Part shown: positions 45,070 to 56,988 of the stretch, piece after piece
How positions within the stretch are numbered: the stretch's first letter is position 1
How the letters are laid out: every line of letters begins with the position of its first letter
From: Lysobacter prati
GTDB taxonomy: Bacteria > Pseudomonadota > Gammaproteobacteria > Xanthomonadales > Xanthomonadaceae
Assembly: GCF_009765215.1 (NCBI RefSeq)
Contig: NZ_VLNV01000007.1
Coordinates: forward strand, 124,001 to 188,000
Length of the DNA: 64,000 bases
Reading direction: 5' to 3'
Made by a program: the position numbers and the translations under genes
Notes under the pieces: model-generated
Databases searched by the model: none
Seen by the model: the letters and a program-made list of their open reading frames with translations, nothing else
What the model was told of the DNA's origin: nothing

Positions 45070-46323
45070 TCAGCCGTAGACCGGGAACTTGCGGCACTGC
45101 TGGGTGACCTTCTCGCGCACTTCGGCGATGACCTTGTCGTCGCCCGGTGCATCGAGCACGTCGCAGATCCAGTTGGCCAGTTCGACGCAGTCGGCCTGCT
45201 GGTAGCCACGGGTGGTCACGGCCGGAGTGCCGATGCGCAGGCCCGAGGTCACGAACGGCTTCTGCGGGTCGTTCGGCACGGCGTTCTTGTTGACCGTGAT
45301 GTGGGCCTTGCCGAGCGCGGCTTCCGCATCCTTGCCGGTGACGCCCTTGCCGATCATGTCGATCAGCATCAGGTGGTTCTCGGTGCCGCCGGAGACGATC
45401 TTGTAGCCGCGCTTGATGATGGTCTCGGCCATCGCCTGGGCGTTCTTCACGACCTGCTGCTGGTAGGTGGTGAACTCCGGTTCCAGCGCTTCCTTGAAGG
45501 CGACCGCCTTGGCCGCGATCACGTGCATCAGCGGACCGCCCTGGATGCCCGGGAAGACGATGCTCTGCAGCTTCTTGACCAGGTCCTCGGACGGGTCCTT
45601 GGCGACGATGATGCCGCCACGCGGGCCGCGCAGCGTCTTGTGCGTGGTCGAGGTGACCACGTGGGCATGCGGCAGCGGGTTCGGGTAGACACCGGCGGCA
45701 ACCAGGCCGGCGACGTGGGCCATGTCGACGAACAGGAACGCACCGACCTTGTCGGCGATGGCGCGGAAGCGCGCCCAGTCGATCTTCTGCGAATAGGCCG
45801 AGAAGCCGGCGACGACCATCTTCGGCTTGTGCTCCAGGGCGAGCTTCTCGACTTCGTCGTAATCGATCATGCCCTGGTCGTCGACGCCGTACTGGACGGC
45901 GTGGAAGAGCTTGCCGCTGGCATTGACCTTGGCGCCGTGGGTGAGGTGGCCGCCGTGGGCCAGCGACATGCCCAGGATCGTGTCGCCGGGGTTGAGCAGG
46001 GCGAAATACACCGCCTGGTTGGCCTGCGAGCCCGAGTGCGGCTGGACGTTGGCGTAGTCCGCGCCGAACAGCTGCTTGAGGCGGTCGATGGCGAGCTGCT
46101 CGGCCACGTCGACGTACTCGCAGCCACCGTAGTAGCGCTTGCCGGGGTAGCCTTCAGCGTACTTGTTGGTCAGGACGCTGCCCTGGGCCTCCATCACGCG
46201 CGGGCTGGCGTAGTTCTCCGAGGCGATCAGTTCGACGTGATCCTCCTGGCGGCGGGCCTCATTGGCGATGGCCTGGGCCAGTTCATCGTCGTAACCGGCG
46301 ATACGGGCAGAGCTGGGGAACAT
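45070..46323 (-). CDS. glyA: Serine hydroxymethyltransferase
   Basis: GlyA is a PLP enzyme converting serine to glycine and loading one-carbon units on tetrahydrofolate. The 417 residues equal the E. coli length, with [10 protein letters not shown] (31-40), the PLP lysine K229 in [15 protein letters not shown], and [11 protein letters not shown]. The start at 46323 (MFPSSARI) is the conserved one; a longer frame runs into the intergenic region. It is divergent from the lpxO-like gene; the 170-base spacer shows no clear promoter for either. Confidence 0.98.
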   Translation of the reverse strand: MFPSSARIAGYDDELAQAIANEARRQEDHVELIASENYASPRVMEAQGSVLTNKYAEGYPGKRYYGGCEYVDVAEQLAIDRLKQLFGADYANVQPHSGSQANQAVYFALLNPGDTILGMSLAHGGHLTHGAKVNASGKLFHAVQYGVDDQGMIDYDEVEKLALEHKPKMVVAGFSAYSQKIDWARFRAIADKVGAFLFVDMAHVAGLVAAGVYPNPLPHAHVVTSTTHKTLRGPRGGIIVAKDPSEDLVKKLQSIVFPGIQGGPLMHVIAAKAVAFKEALEPEFTTYQQQVVKNAQAMAETIIKRGYKIVSGGTENHLMLIDMIGKGVTGKDAEAALGKAHITVNKNAVPNDPQKPFVTSGLRIGTPAVTTRGYQQADCVELANWICDVLDAPGDDKVIAEVREKVTQQCRKFPVYG

Positions 46324-46493
46324 TCGCGAAACCTCGAACGGTGGGCGGATATGGGGTGATTGGGCCAGGCGGGGTGGCGCAATCAGACCCCGGATGGTAG
46401 CCCAGGGCTTAAAATGCGGCCAGCAATGGGCCACCTGACCCCAGGCGGCCTGCTCCCCACCCCAAGATTTCCCACCCCACGGGGAACCCGATC

Positions 46494-47399
46494 GTGAAAT
46501 GGCTTTTTGTCTTCCTTTTCCTCGCCAGCGCGGTCTACGTGCACTTCCGCGGCAAGGTACGGCACCGTCTGGGCCGCCAGCTGCTGGACCACTCCACCTT
46601 CATGGCGCCGGTCAACGTGCTCATGTATGCGTTCTCGCGCGTGCCGACCACCGCCTTCATCCCTGAACCGGGCGACCACTTCCCCGAGCTGGAGCCGCTG
46701 CGCGCCAACTGGCAGGTCATCCGCGAGGAGGCCCGCCGCCTGCGCGAGCTGCAGCACATCAAGGCCGCCGAGGGCTACAACGACGTCGGTTTCAACTCGT
46801 TCTTCCGCCGTGGCTGGAAGCGCTTCTACCTGAAGTGGTACGACGACGCCCACCCGTCCGCGGCTGAACTGTGCCCGCAGACCACCGCCCTGCTGCGGCA
46901 GATCCCCAGCGTCAAGGCGGCGATGTTCACCGAGCTGCCGCCGGGCGGCGAGCTGCGCCCGCACCGCGACCCCTTCGCCGGCTCGCTGCGCCTGCACCTG
47001 GGACTGGAGACGCCAAACGACGACGGCTGCTTCATCGAGGTCGACGGCAACCGCTACAGCTGGCGCGACGGCCAGTGGACGATGTTCGACGAGACTTTCA
47101 TCCACAGTGCCCGCAACGACACCCAGAGCAACCGGATCATCCTGTTCTGCGACGTCGAGCGTCCGATGAAGTACCGCTGGGCGCAGGCGCTGAACCGCTT
47201 CATCGCGCGCAACCTGATCGCCGCCGGCGCCTCGCCGAACATGGAGGGCGACAAGACCGGCGGGATCAACCGGCTGTTCAAGTACTTCTATGTGCTGCGG
47301 CTCAAGGCCAAGGGGCTGAGGGAGCGCAACAAGAGCCTGTATTACGGGCTGAAGTATCTGGCGGTGGTGCTGGTGGCTGCGTTCATCATCTGGATCTGA
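46494..47399 (+). CDS. lpxO: LpxO-like aspartyl/asparaginyl beta-hydroxylase family protein
   Basis: This 301-residue Fe(II)/2-oxoglutarate dioxygenase has hydrophobic segments at both ends (~1-17 and ~280-301) and the catalytic core [24 protein letters not shown] (H157, D159) with [12 protein letters not shown] (H204) and R214 for 2-oxoglutarate. The topology and [10 protein letters not shown] motif match LpxO, which hydroxylates the 2-position of lipid A secondary acyl chains, but other acceptors are possible. It starts with GTG at 46494 after GGGGAA. Confidence 0.85.
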   Translation: MKWLFVFLFLASAVYVHFRGKVRHRLGRQLLDHSTFMAPVNVLMYAFSRVPTTAFIPEPGDHFPELEPLRANWQVIREEARRLRELQHIKAAEGYNDVGFNSFFRRGWKRFYLKWYDDAHPSAAELCPQTTALLRQIPSVKAAMFTELPPGGELRPHRDPFAGSLRLHLGLETPNDDGCFIEVDGNRYSWRDGQWTMFDETFIHSARNDTQSNRIILFCDVERPMKYRWAQALNRFIARNLIAAGASPNMEGDKTGGINRLFKYFYVLRLKAKGLRERNKSLYYGLKYLAVVLVAAFIIWI

Positions 47400-47407
47400 G
47401 CCGCCCT

Positions 47408-47527
47408 CCCCCTCTCCCTGGCTACCTGCGGCAGCCTGTCCCTCCCACACAAGGGGGGAGGGTTACCGCATTTCCCTCTCCCCTTGTGGGAGAGGGACAG
47501 GCCGCGAATCCGGCCAGGGAGAGGGGG
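47408..47527. repeat. Nested 120-base palindrome between lpxO and ettA
   Basis: Outer perfect 15-bp arms CCCCCTCTCCCTGGC (47408-47422) and GCCAGGGAGAGGGGG (47513-47527) enclose an inner near-complementary pair of ~22 bases, CCTGTCCCTCCCACACAAGG and its partner at about 47481-47502. These are family A elements in head-to-head pairing. They lie just upstream of the ettA -10 box. Confidence 0.75.
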
Positions 47528-47547
47528 AAGCGACCGCCCCGAACCCG

Positions 47548-47553
47548 TATAAT
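47548..47553 (+). promoter_or_regulatory. -10 box of ettA
   Basis: A perfect TATAAT in GTATAATC, ~70 bases before the ettA ATG. The -35 position falls at the end of the palindrome and has no TTGACA-like sequence. Confidence 0.5.
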
Positions 47554-47620
47554 CACCGATTCCCCGCCCTGCCCCAGGCCTCCCGGCCCGGCTCGGCGCG
47601 TCCCGCGTTCCGGAGTGCCC

Positions 47621-49283
<1,663 letters not shown>

Positions 49284-49285
<2 letters not shown>

Positions 49286-49332
49286 CGATCTGGCCCGCGC
49301 CCGCTTTGCGGGCGCGGCTTTGCCAGATCGTC
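49284..49332 (+). terminator. Two-tier terminator hairpin of ettA
   Basis: Inner stem CCGCGCCCGC-TTT-GCGGGCGCGG (49295-49317) is followed by CTTTG. Outer arms GACGATCTGGC (49284-49294) and GCCAGATCGTC (49322-49332) are perfectly complementary; the left arm overlaps the ettA stop codon. A family B repeat unit begins at 49330. Confidence 0.75.
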
Positions 49333-49354
49333 ATCCGGCGTAGGCCGGGATCCA
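49330..49354. repeat. REP-like unit, family B
   Basis: A single GTCATCCGGCGTAGGCCGGG unit fused to the ettA terminator, ~35 bases before pyrF. Same family as 25011-25106 and 38261-38378. Confidence 0.65.
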
Positions 49355-49388
49355 TTTTGCCGTTGCAGTACACGCGCCGGAGCGACAC

Positions 49389-50204
49389 GTGACCTTCATT
49401 ACGTCCCTGAAGCAACGCTGGACCCAGGCAAACTCGCTGGTCTGCGTCGGCCTCGATCCGGAGCCGGCGAAGTTCCCGGCGCGCTTCAAGGGCGACCCGG
49501 ACGCGGTGTTCAACTTCTGCCGCGCGATAGTCGATGCCACCGCGCAGTACGCCTGCGCGTTCAAGCCGCAGATCGCCCACTTCGCCGCGCTCGGTGCCGA
49601 AGATGCATTGCAGCGACTGGTCGCGCATATCCACGCTTTGCACCCCGGCATCCCGGTGATCCTCGACAGCAAGCGCGGCGACATCGGCAGCACGGCCCAG
49701 CAGTACGCCAGCGAAGCCTTCGACCGCTACAGCGCCGACGCAGTCACCGCCAATCCGTACCTCGGCCGCGATTCGCTGCAGCCGTTCCTCGACCGCGCCG
49801 ACCGCGGCGTGGTGATCCTGTGCCGCACGTCCAACCCGGGTGCCGCGGACCTGCAGGACCTGGTGGTCGCCGACGGCCGCCCGCTCTACCAGCACGTCGC
49901 CGAGAAGGTCGCGCGCGAATGGAACAGCCATGGCAACTGCGCGCTCGTCGTCGGTGCGACCTGGCCGGAGCAGCTGCGCGAAGTACGTGCAATCGTCGGT
50001 GACATGCCGTTCCTGGTGCCCGGTGTCGGCGCCCAGGGTGGCGACGTCGAGGCGGTGGTGACCAATGCCATCACCGCCGACGGCACCGGCCTGATGGTCA
50101 GCAGTTCGCGTGCGATCCTGTATGCGTCGTCCGGCGACGACTTCGCCGAGGCCGCGGCGAACGCAGCGCGTGAGTTGCGCGACGAGATCAACCGCTACCG
50201 CTGA
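49389..50204 (+). CDS. pyrF: Orotidine 5'-phosphate decarboxylase, type 2
   Basis: PyrF decarboxylates OMP to UMP, the last step of de novo pyrimidine synthesis. The 271-residue TIM barrel has [11 protein letters not shown] near the N-terminus and the catalytic block [16 protein letters not shown] (K95) that marks the longer type 2 family. It starts with GTG at 49389. The permease gene follows 12 bases downstream and may be co-transcribed. Confidence 0.95.
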   Translation: MTFITSLKQRWTQANSLVCVGLDPEPAKFPARFKGDPDAVFNFCRAIVDATAQYACAFKPQIAHFAALGAEDALQRLVAHIHALHPGIPVILDSKRGDIGSTAQQYASEAFDRYSADAVTANPYLGRDSLQPFLDRADRGVVILCRTSNPGAADLQDLVVADGRPLYQHVAEKVAREWNSHGNCALVVGATWPEQLREVRAIVGDMPFLVPGVGAQGGDVEAVVTNAITADGTGLMVSSSRAILYASSGDDFAEAAANAARELRDEINRYR

Positions 50205-50216
50205 TCGCCCCTTGCC

Positions 50217-51545
<1,329 letters not shown>

Positions 51546-51548
51546 CCG

Positions 51549-52439
51549 CTAGAAGGAGCGCAGGCGCGCACGCGCGTAGGCGACCGGGAAGCGCAGCCAG
51601 ATCGCCGCGAACACGCCCAGACTGACCCACAGGCTGCGCCGCGGCGCCTCGAACCTGCGGTAGTAACGCCACAGGCCGCGGTGCTTGTGCCACTCGACGA
51701 ACAGCGGACGCGAGCGACTCGACACGCCGCGCACGTGCAGCACGCGGATGTGGTTGGCGACCGCGATCGTCGCCCCGGCTTCGCGCGCGCGGCGGCACAG
51801 GTCCAGATCCTCGGCGTGCAGGCGGTAGCCTTCGTCGAAGCCGCCGATGCGCGTGAACAATGCACGCGGCATCAGCATCAGTGCGCCGGAAATCGCCTCG
51901 ACCGGCTGCAACGCCTGCGTGTCGTCGATCGGCAGTTCGAGTTTCGCCGCCGGCGTGCCGCCCAGCGCGCCGGCGAGCATCGCCGAGAAATCGGGATCGC
52001 GGCGCCGCGCGGCACCATCGCGGTGACCCTGTTCGTCGATCAGGTCGGCGCCGAGCAGGATGTCGCCCCGGCCCTGCGCCAGCGCGCGCAGTCGCGACAA
52101 CGTGTCGCGTTCGACCAGGCAATCGGGATTGACGAAGGCCAGCCACGCCGCATCGCCGTTGGTATCGCGTGCGCCCTGGTTGCAGGCGACGGCGAAGCCG
52201 GGATTGTCAGGATTGGCGATGAAGCGCACGCGCGCGTCGGCCACAGCATGGCGTTGGACGATCTCGAGGGTGTCGTCGGCGGACTGGTTGTCGACCACGC
52301 GGATGGCAGTCACGCCGTCGGCGCCGCGCAGGCGCTGCAGGCAGTCATCAATGGTCTCCGCGCTGCGGTAGGTCACCACCACGACGGCGATGCCGTCCTG
52401 GCTGGTTGCGGCGACAGAGGAATCAGGCGAAGAGATCAC
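51549..52439 (-). CDS. Glycosyltransferase family 2 (rhamnosyltransferase-like)
   Basis: This 296-residue GT-A protein has VVVVTYRSAETIDDCLQRL, VVDNQSADDTLEIV, NPGFAVACNQGA, FVNPDCLV (the DXD-equivalent NPD), and GGFDEGYRLHAEDLDLCRRARE, the WbbL/rhamnosyltransferase pattern. A C-terminal hydrophobic stretch (~270-288) may touch the membrane. I chose the GTG at 52439, which overlaps the previous gene by 17 bases; a longer frame upstream is a shadow of that gene. It is the last gene of the type II secretion transcript. Confidence 0.88.
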   Translation of the reverse strand: MISSPDSSVAATSQDGIAVVVVTYRSAETIDDCLQRLRGADGVTAIRVVDNQSADDTLEIVQRHAVADARVRFIANPDNPGFAVACNQGARDTNGDAAWLAFVNPDCLVERDTLSRLRALAQGRGDILLGADLIDEQGHRDGAARRRDPDFSAMLAGALGGTPAAKLELPIDDTQALQPVEAISGALMLMPRALFTRIGGFDEGYRLHAEDLDLCRRAREAGATIAVANHIRVLHVRGVSSRSRPLFVEWHKHRGLWRYYRRFEAPRRSLWVSLGVFAAIWLRFPVAYARARLRSF

Positions 52440-53277
52440 GTTGCGGTTCCGGAGGGCCAATGCTGTCGAGCAGTACTGCCAGTTGCGTGCGCGACGCCCG
52501 TAGCGGGTCCTGCATGAGGAAGTTTGCCAGTCGCGGGTGCCAAGCCGGCCAGCGCGCCGCCAGCGCGTCCATGTCGCCATCGAACGGCACGCCTTCGCCG
52601 CGGCGGCCGACGAAGGCGGTATCGCACAGCACGTTGCGCCAGCCCATTCCGGCCAGGCGCAACGACAGGTCGATCAGGGCCGCGTACCACGAACCATAAC
52701 TGCTGGCATCCAGGCCGCCGACACGACGACGGGCGCTGCCGCGGATCAGGACAGCATGGGTCACCGCCGCAGGCAATTCCGGATGCAGCGCCGGCATGCC
52801 GGCCGCCGCGCGAGAGAGCCGCTCGAGGTCACGAGGGATGGCGTCGATCTCGCCAATGCGTGGCCACGCGGCGGCCTCGCCGGCGTTGCTCCACGGCGTC
52901 GCGGTGGCGATGGCGCCGTCACTGGCGAGGCCGGCAGACAGGCGCGCCAGCCAACCGTGCGATGGCGCCGCGTCGGGGGCGAGGACGGCGACATCGGCAT
53001 CGCCGCACGCCGCCAGCACTTCATCCAGATGCGCCACTTCGCCGACGCTGCGCTGCCGGCGCGTGTAGTCGGCCTTCAGCGCGGTCCGCGCGACCCAACG
53101 TTCGATGATGGCGTAGGCACGGGGACCGGCCTGGGCGTCGTCGGCCAGCCACACCTGCGTGCCGGGTGCGGTGGCGGCATCGAGCGCGGCCAGGCAGCCA
53201 TCGAGCGCTTCATCGTCGCTGCCGACCGGCACCACGACAATTGGCGCTCGCGCTGACGCACCCGACACTGACGTCAC
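52423..53277 (-). CDS. Glycosyltransferase-like protein coupled to gspD
   Basis: This 284-residue protein has the opening of a GT2 fold (PIVVVPVGSDDEALDGCLAAL, VWLADDAQAGP, VAVLAPDAAPSHGWLARL) and a RRVGGLDASSYGSWYAALIDLSLRLAGMGW acceptor-side block, split here as RRVGGLDASSYG and WYAALIDLSLRLAGMGW. A clear DXD motif is missing, so catalysis is uncertain. It starts with GTG at 53277, sharing GTGA with the gspD stop, so it is translationally coupled to the secretin gene. Confidence 0.75.
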   Translation of the reverse strand: MTSVSGASARAPIVVVPVGSDDEALDGCLAALDAATAPGTQVWLADDAQAGPRAYAIIERWVARTALKADYTRRQRSVGEVAHLDEVLAACGDADVAVLAPDAAPSHGWLARLSAGLASDGAIATATPWSNAGEAAAWPRIGEIDAIPRDLERLSRAAAGMPALHPELPAAVTHAVLIRGSARRRVGGLDASSYGSWYAALIDLSLRLAGMGWRNVLCDTAFVGRRGEGVPFDGDMDALAARWPAWHPRLANFLMQDPLRASRTQLAVLLDSIGPPEPQRDLFA

Positions 53278-55514
53278 TGCTGTCTGGGCCGGCGGGGTTT
53301 GCTCTGCAGCGGTTCCATCGCGCGGAAGCGGCGGCCGTACTCGTCTGTCAGATCGCGGGCTTCCTGCGGGTTCTGCACGATGGTCGGCGTCAGCAGGATG
53401 ATCACTTCGTTGCGGCTCGTCTTCGAACCCTGGGTGCCAAACAGCGCGCCAATCACCGGAATCCTGCTCAATCCCGGCAGGCCGGTGGCGCCACGCGTGA
53501 CGCCATCGCTGATCAGACCGGCCAGCATCACCGTGTCGCCGCTCTGCACCGCGGCCTCTGTCTTGAGCTTGCGCGTGTCGATGCGAACATTGCCGTTCGG
53601 ATCCGCGGTGTCCTGACTGCCGGGCGTGCTGACTTCCTGGACGATGTCGAGGAAGACGACTCCGTCCTTGGCCACGCGCGGGCGCACCCTGAGGATCGTG
53701 CCCGTGTCCAGGTACTGGACCTGGCTATAGGAGTTCTCCGTGCCGACGCCCGGATTGACCGTCACCGACGAGATCGGAATGCGGCTGCCGACATTGAGCG
53801 TGGCCTCGGCGTTGTTGCGCACCATCACCGACGGCGTCTGCAGCAACTGCAGGTCGGTGATGCTGTCCAGCGCGCTGATCACGGCGGCCGCATCGTTCTT
53901 GAACAACTGCCAGACCAGGCCGCTGCCGCTGACACCGCCGATGCTCGCGCCCAGCGTGCTCCATTTCCGCGGAATGCCGGGCGCGGTCACGTCGGGGAGG
54001 CCATTCTCCTGCGCGGCATTTTCGATGAACCAGCTCACGCCGTACTTCAGTTCACCCTGCAGCTGCACCTCGACTACCTGCGCCTCGATATGCACCTGCA
54101 TCGGCATCACGTCGAGCCGGTCGATCACATCGCGGATCGACTTCCACGCCGAAGGACTGCTGCGCACGATCAGCGAGTTGGTCTCCTCCACCGCCGAAAC
54201 GCCGACACGGTCGCCGTCGACTTCCAGCGTGAGGCCGGCATTGCCGTTCTGACGGGCGTCGAGCGAGAGCGAGCCTTCGCCGAGTCCGCCACCGGAACTG
54301 CCGCCGTCGCCATTGCCACTGCCCAGGTTCGCGGTACTTCCGTACCCGCTGTCCTTGAGTTCGACCGACTCCAGCCCCGGCATCAGCGACGGCGCACCGT
54401 TGCCATTGCCACCACTGCTGGTACGCCCGTTACCGAACACATCGGACAGGCGATCGGCGAGATCCTTGGCCTTGATGTACTTCAGCTCGTAGGAATACAG
54501 CTGCACGCTGCCGCCGGCGTTGTCGATCCGGTCGAGCCACTGCTGGATGTCGTCGAGATAATTGGCCTGCGAGGTGATCACCAGCACCGCGTTGGCGCCT
54601 TCCAGCGGCATGAAACGGAACATGCCTGCCACCGGCGACTTGCTCTGCTCGCCGAACACCTTCTCCAGGTCGGCCACGACCTTGCTCGCCTTGCCCGACT
54701 GCAGCGGGAACACGCCCACCGACATGCCCGCCAGCCAGTCGACGTCGAACACCTGGATGGTGCGCAGGTAGTTCTCGAGTTCGGCGCGGCTGCCACCCAC
54801 GGTAATGACGTTGCGCGAGTTGTCGACGTTCACTATCGCGTTGGGCCGCGCATACGGCTTGAGGATCTTTTCCATCTCGGTGGCCGAGACGAACTTCAGC
54901 GGCACCGTGCGCACTTCGAAGCCGCGCGCAGTGGAGGCGCTGCCGGTGCGGGCGGCGACATTGCCGGCCAGGGCCTGGTCGGCCGCCACCACGTTGTAGC
55001 GTCCGCCGGTGAAGACCAGCCGCGCGTTGTTCCAGCCCAGCACCATCTCCAGCAGGTTCAGCGCTTCGGCCGGGCTGACCGGCTTGGGCGTCGCCAGGGT
55101 GACGGTGCCCTGCACGCCCGGGGCGATGACGTAGTTCTGGCCGAGCATGTCGCCGAGGATGGCCTTGACCACCGCGTGCAGCGATTCACCTTCGAAGTTG
55201 AAGGTCGCCGAGCCGCTGGTCGCGCCGAGGTTCGGCGGCGGCGCGGAACCGGCGCTCTGGTTGATGACCTGACCGGTGCCGCGGCGGATCTGCGGACGGG
55301 CATCGCCGCCCGTGGTCGATTCGGGCAGCGGCTGCGCCGTGGTGCCGGCCGCAGTTGCGCCGGCGCCGGCGGTTTGTTGCGCGGATTGGCCGTCGCGCCT
55401 GACCCTGGGCACCGGCGCGCTTGCGCAGGCAGCCAGCAGGCTGGCAATGGTGGTGGTTACGATCGCCTGGGTGGCGAATCGGCGAGCGTCGAGCTTCCGG
55501 GCGCTGGGCTTCAT
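53274..55514 (-). CDS. gspD: Type II secretion secretin GspD, lipoprotein
   Basis: GspD forms the outer-membrane channel of type II secretion. The 746 residues have a lipoprotein signal (SLLAAC, Cys30), a disordered Ala/Gly/Thr linker, N0-N3 domains (~105-460, with a Gly/Ser/Asn-rich insertion in N3 at ~375-415) and the secretin domain with VHIEAQVVEVQL and VPVIGALFG-type PVIGALFGTQGSK. The lipobox is the XpsD arrangement, which reaches the outer membrane without a pilotin-type S domain. Gene order E to N then D is that of xps. Confidence 0.95.
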   Translation of the reverse strand: MKPSARKLDARRFATQAIVTTTIASLLAACASAPVPRVRRDGQSAQQTAGAGATAAGTTAQPLPESTTGGDARPQIRRGTGQVINQSAGSAPPPNLGATSGSATFNFEGESLHAVVKAILGDMLGQNYVIAPGVQGTVTLATPKPVSPAEALNLLEMVLGWNNARLVFTGGRYNVVAADQALAGNVAARTGSASTARGFEVRTVPLKFVSATEMEKILKPYARPNAIVNVDNSRNVITVGGSRAELENYLRTIQVFDVDWLAGMSVGVFPLQSGKASKVVADLEKVFGEQSKSPVAGMFRFMPLEGANAVLVITSQANYLDDIQQWLDRIDNAGGSVQLYSYELKYIKAKDLADRLSDVFGNGRTSSGGNGNGAPSLMPGLESVELKDSGYGSTANLGSGNGDGGSSGGGLGEGSLSLDARQNGNAGLTLEVDGDRVGVSAVEETNSLIVRSSPSAWKSIRDVIDRLDVMPMQVHIEAQVVEVQLQGELKYGVSWFIENAAQENGLPDVTAPGIPRKWSTLGASIGGVSGSGLVWQLFKNDAAAVISALDSITDLQLLQTPSVMVRNNAEATLNVGSRIPISSVTVNPGVGTENSYSQVQYLDTGTILRVRPRVAKDGVVFLDIVQEVSTPGSQDTADPNGNVRIDTRKLKTEAAVQSGDTVMLAGLISDGVTRGATGLPGLSRIPVIGALFGTQGSKTSRNEVIILLTPTIVQNPQEARDLTDEYGRRFRAMEPLQSKPRRPRQQ

Positions 55515-55523
55515 GCGTTCACT

Positions 55524-56339
55524 CTAAGGCGTCTTGGCCGGGGGTTGCGCGGCCTGCTGCTGCCGCATCTGCGCACGTCGCGCTTCGATCCGCTTGCGGA
55601 TCGCTTCCATCTGCGCCTCCGGGGTCACCGGCGCATCGTCATTGTCCTGCTCTGCCGGTTGCGGCGCCGCACCCGGTGTGGCGGGTGTCGCGCGTGCCGC
55701 GTTCGCGGGCGGACGCGCCGTCGTTGCCATCTTCGGTTGTGGTGCTGCCTGCAGCGAAGTGCCGACAGGTTGCGGCAGGCCCGCCGGCAGCGGCTGCGGC
55801 GGCAATGCGTTGAGTGGGGTCGGCGGTTGCCCGCCCTGTCCGTCGAATACGCGCAAGGTCATCTCGCGCCGGCCTTCGGGACCTTCGAATACGGCACTGC
55901 GCGCATCGAGCGCGGTCAATCGCCATGCCGGATGCGATTCGGGCACGTCGCCAAGCCTTACCCGCACCGACTCGCTGCCGTCTGCCGGCTGCAGGATCGC
56001 CATGTGCAGGGTGGGCGTGATCAGCACGCTGGTCAGCAGGTAGTCGAAGGCGTTGTCCTTGCTTTCGCCATCGCCTTGACCCTGCAGGAAAAATGGTTTT
56101 GGCTGGCGATCGGTCGAGAACAACGGGCGCGTAGCGATCTGCGCGTACTGCGAAAGCGGGCCCAGGCGCTCGGTCGCTTGTGCACGCGTGGTCGGCAGCG
56201 GCCGCAACAGGCTCGGGTCGGCATCGAGCTGCTGTGCGTGCCGACCCATGCCGGCCAAGGCCAGCAGCCAGGCCAGAACGGCCCAGCCGGCAACGGTGGC
56301 GAGCAGCCAGGTGCGCGGGCCGGCGTCGTCAAGGCGCAC
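55524..56339 (-). CDS. gspN: Type II secretion protein GspN/GspC-like (XpsN type)
   Basis: The 271 residues have one N-terminal membrane segment (~9-29), a periplasmic HR-like domain (~60-170; RPLFSTDRQPKPF, LLTSVLITPTLHMAIL) and a long Pro/Ala/Gln-rich C-terminal tail (~175-271). In position and build it matches XpsN of Xanthomonas, which contacts the inner-membrane GspL/M and the secretin in place of GspC. It overlaps gspM by 11 bases and precedes gspD by 9. Confidence 0.8.
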   Translation of the reverse strand: MRLDDAGPRTWLLATVAGWAVLAWLLALAGMGRHAQQLDADPSLLRPLPTTRAQATERLGPLSQYAQIATRPLFSTDRQPKPFFLQGQGDGESKDNAFDYLLTSVLITPTLHMAILQPADGSESVRVRLGDVPESHPAWRLTALDARSAVFEGPEGRREMTLRVFDGQGGQPPTPLNALPPQPLPAGLPQPVGTSLQAAPQPKMATTARPPANAARATPATPGAAPQPAEQDNDDAPVTPEAQMEAIRKRIEARRAQMRQQQAAQPPAKTP

Positions 56340-56988
56340 GCGTCACCTCCGTGGCAGCGGCACCCGGTCGCAGGTACCCCGACAGATCGAAGCTGACATC
56401 GAGCCCGCCATCGCCGCCGGGCTGCGTGTTGCCCGGCAGGAAATAACCACGAGATGACAGGATGTTGAGATTGCCGACAAACAGTCGCGGCGCGCCGCTT
56501 TCCAGCGCATGCAGGACCGCGGCCAGCTCAGGACTGCCGCAGCGCATGCGCACCTGCACGACCACGCGCGCATAGCGATCACGCCGGGGTTCGCTCAACG
56601 GCGAGCGGTTGCTGATCGCGCAACTGCGATTGCCCGGGCTGGCCTGGGCGACGACGGCTTCCAGTCGCTGCACCAGGCCGGCGGTGGCCAGTTCGGCGCT
56701 GCTCTCGGGCAGGAAGCCCGGCTGGCCTGCTTGCCGGGTGCGCAACTGCTGCAGCCGCTGGGCCACCAGGGGCGCCTGCTGCAACTGCATGCGCTGGCGC
56801 AGCTCGCGTTCCTGCAGCGTCTGCAGGCGCTCTCCGGCCTCGATCATCGGCGCCGTCCACCACGGATGCACCAGCACCAGGTAGGCCAGCGCCAGCACGA
56901 CCAGGAACAACCCCAGCGCCAGCCAGCGATCGCGCTCGATGCGGGTGGCGCCAGCGCGCGCGGTTGCCGTCGCGTCATTGGCTTTCAT
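56329..56988 (-). CDS. gspM: Type II secretion inner-membrane protein GspM
   Basis: This 219-residue protein has a short cytoplasmic part, a membrane segment (~23-45) and a periplasmic coiled-coil plus ferredoxin-like domain (~50-215). It partners GspL. It starts inside the end of gspL (14-base overlap) and overlaps gspN. Sequence is divergent from E. coli-type GspM; position and topology carry the call. Confidence 0.85.
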   Translation of the reverse strand: MKANDATATARAGATRIERDRWLALGLFLVVLALAYLVLVHPWWTAPMIEAGERLQTLQERELRQRMQLQQAPLVAQRLQQLRTRQAGQPGFLPESSAELATAGLVQRLEAVVAQASPGNRSCAISNRSPLSEPRRDRYARVVVQVRMRCGSPELAAVLHALESGAPRLFVGNLNILSSRGYFLPGNTQPGGDGGLDVSFDLSGYLRPGAAATEVTRAP

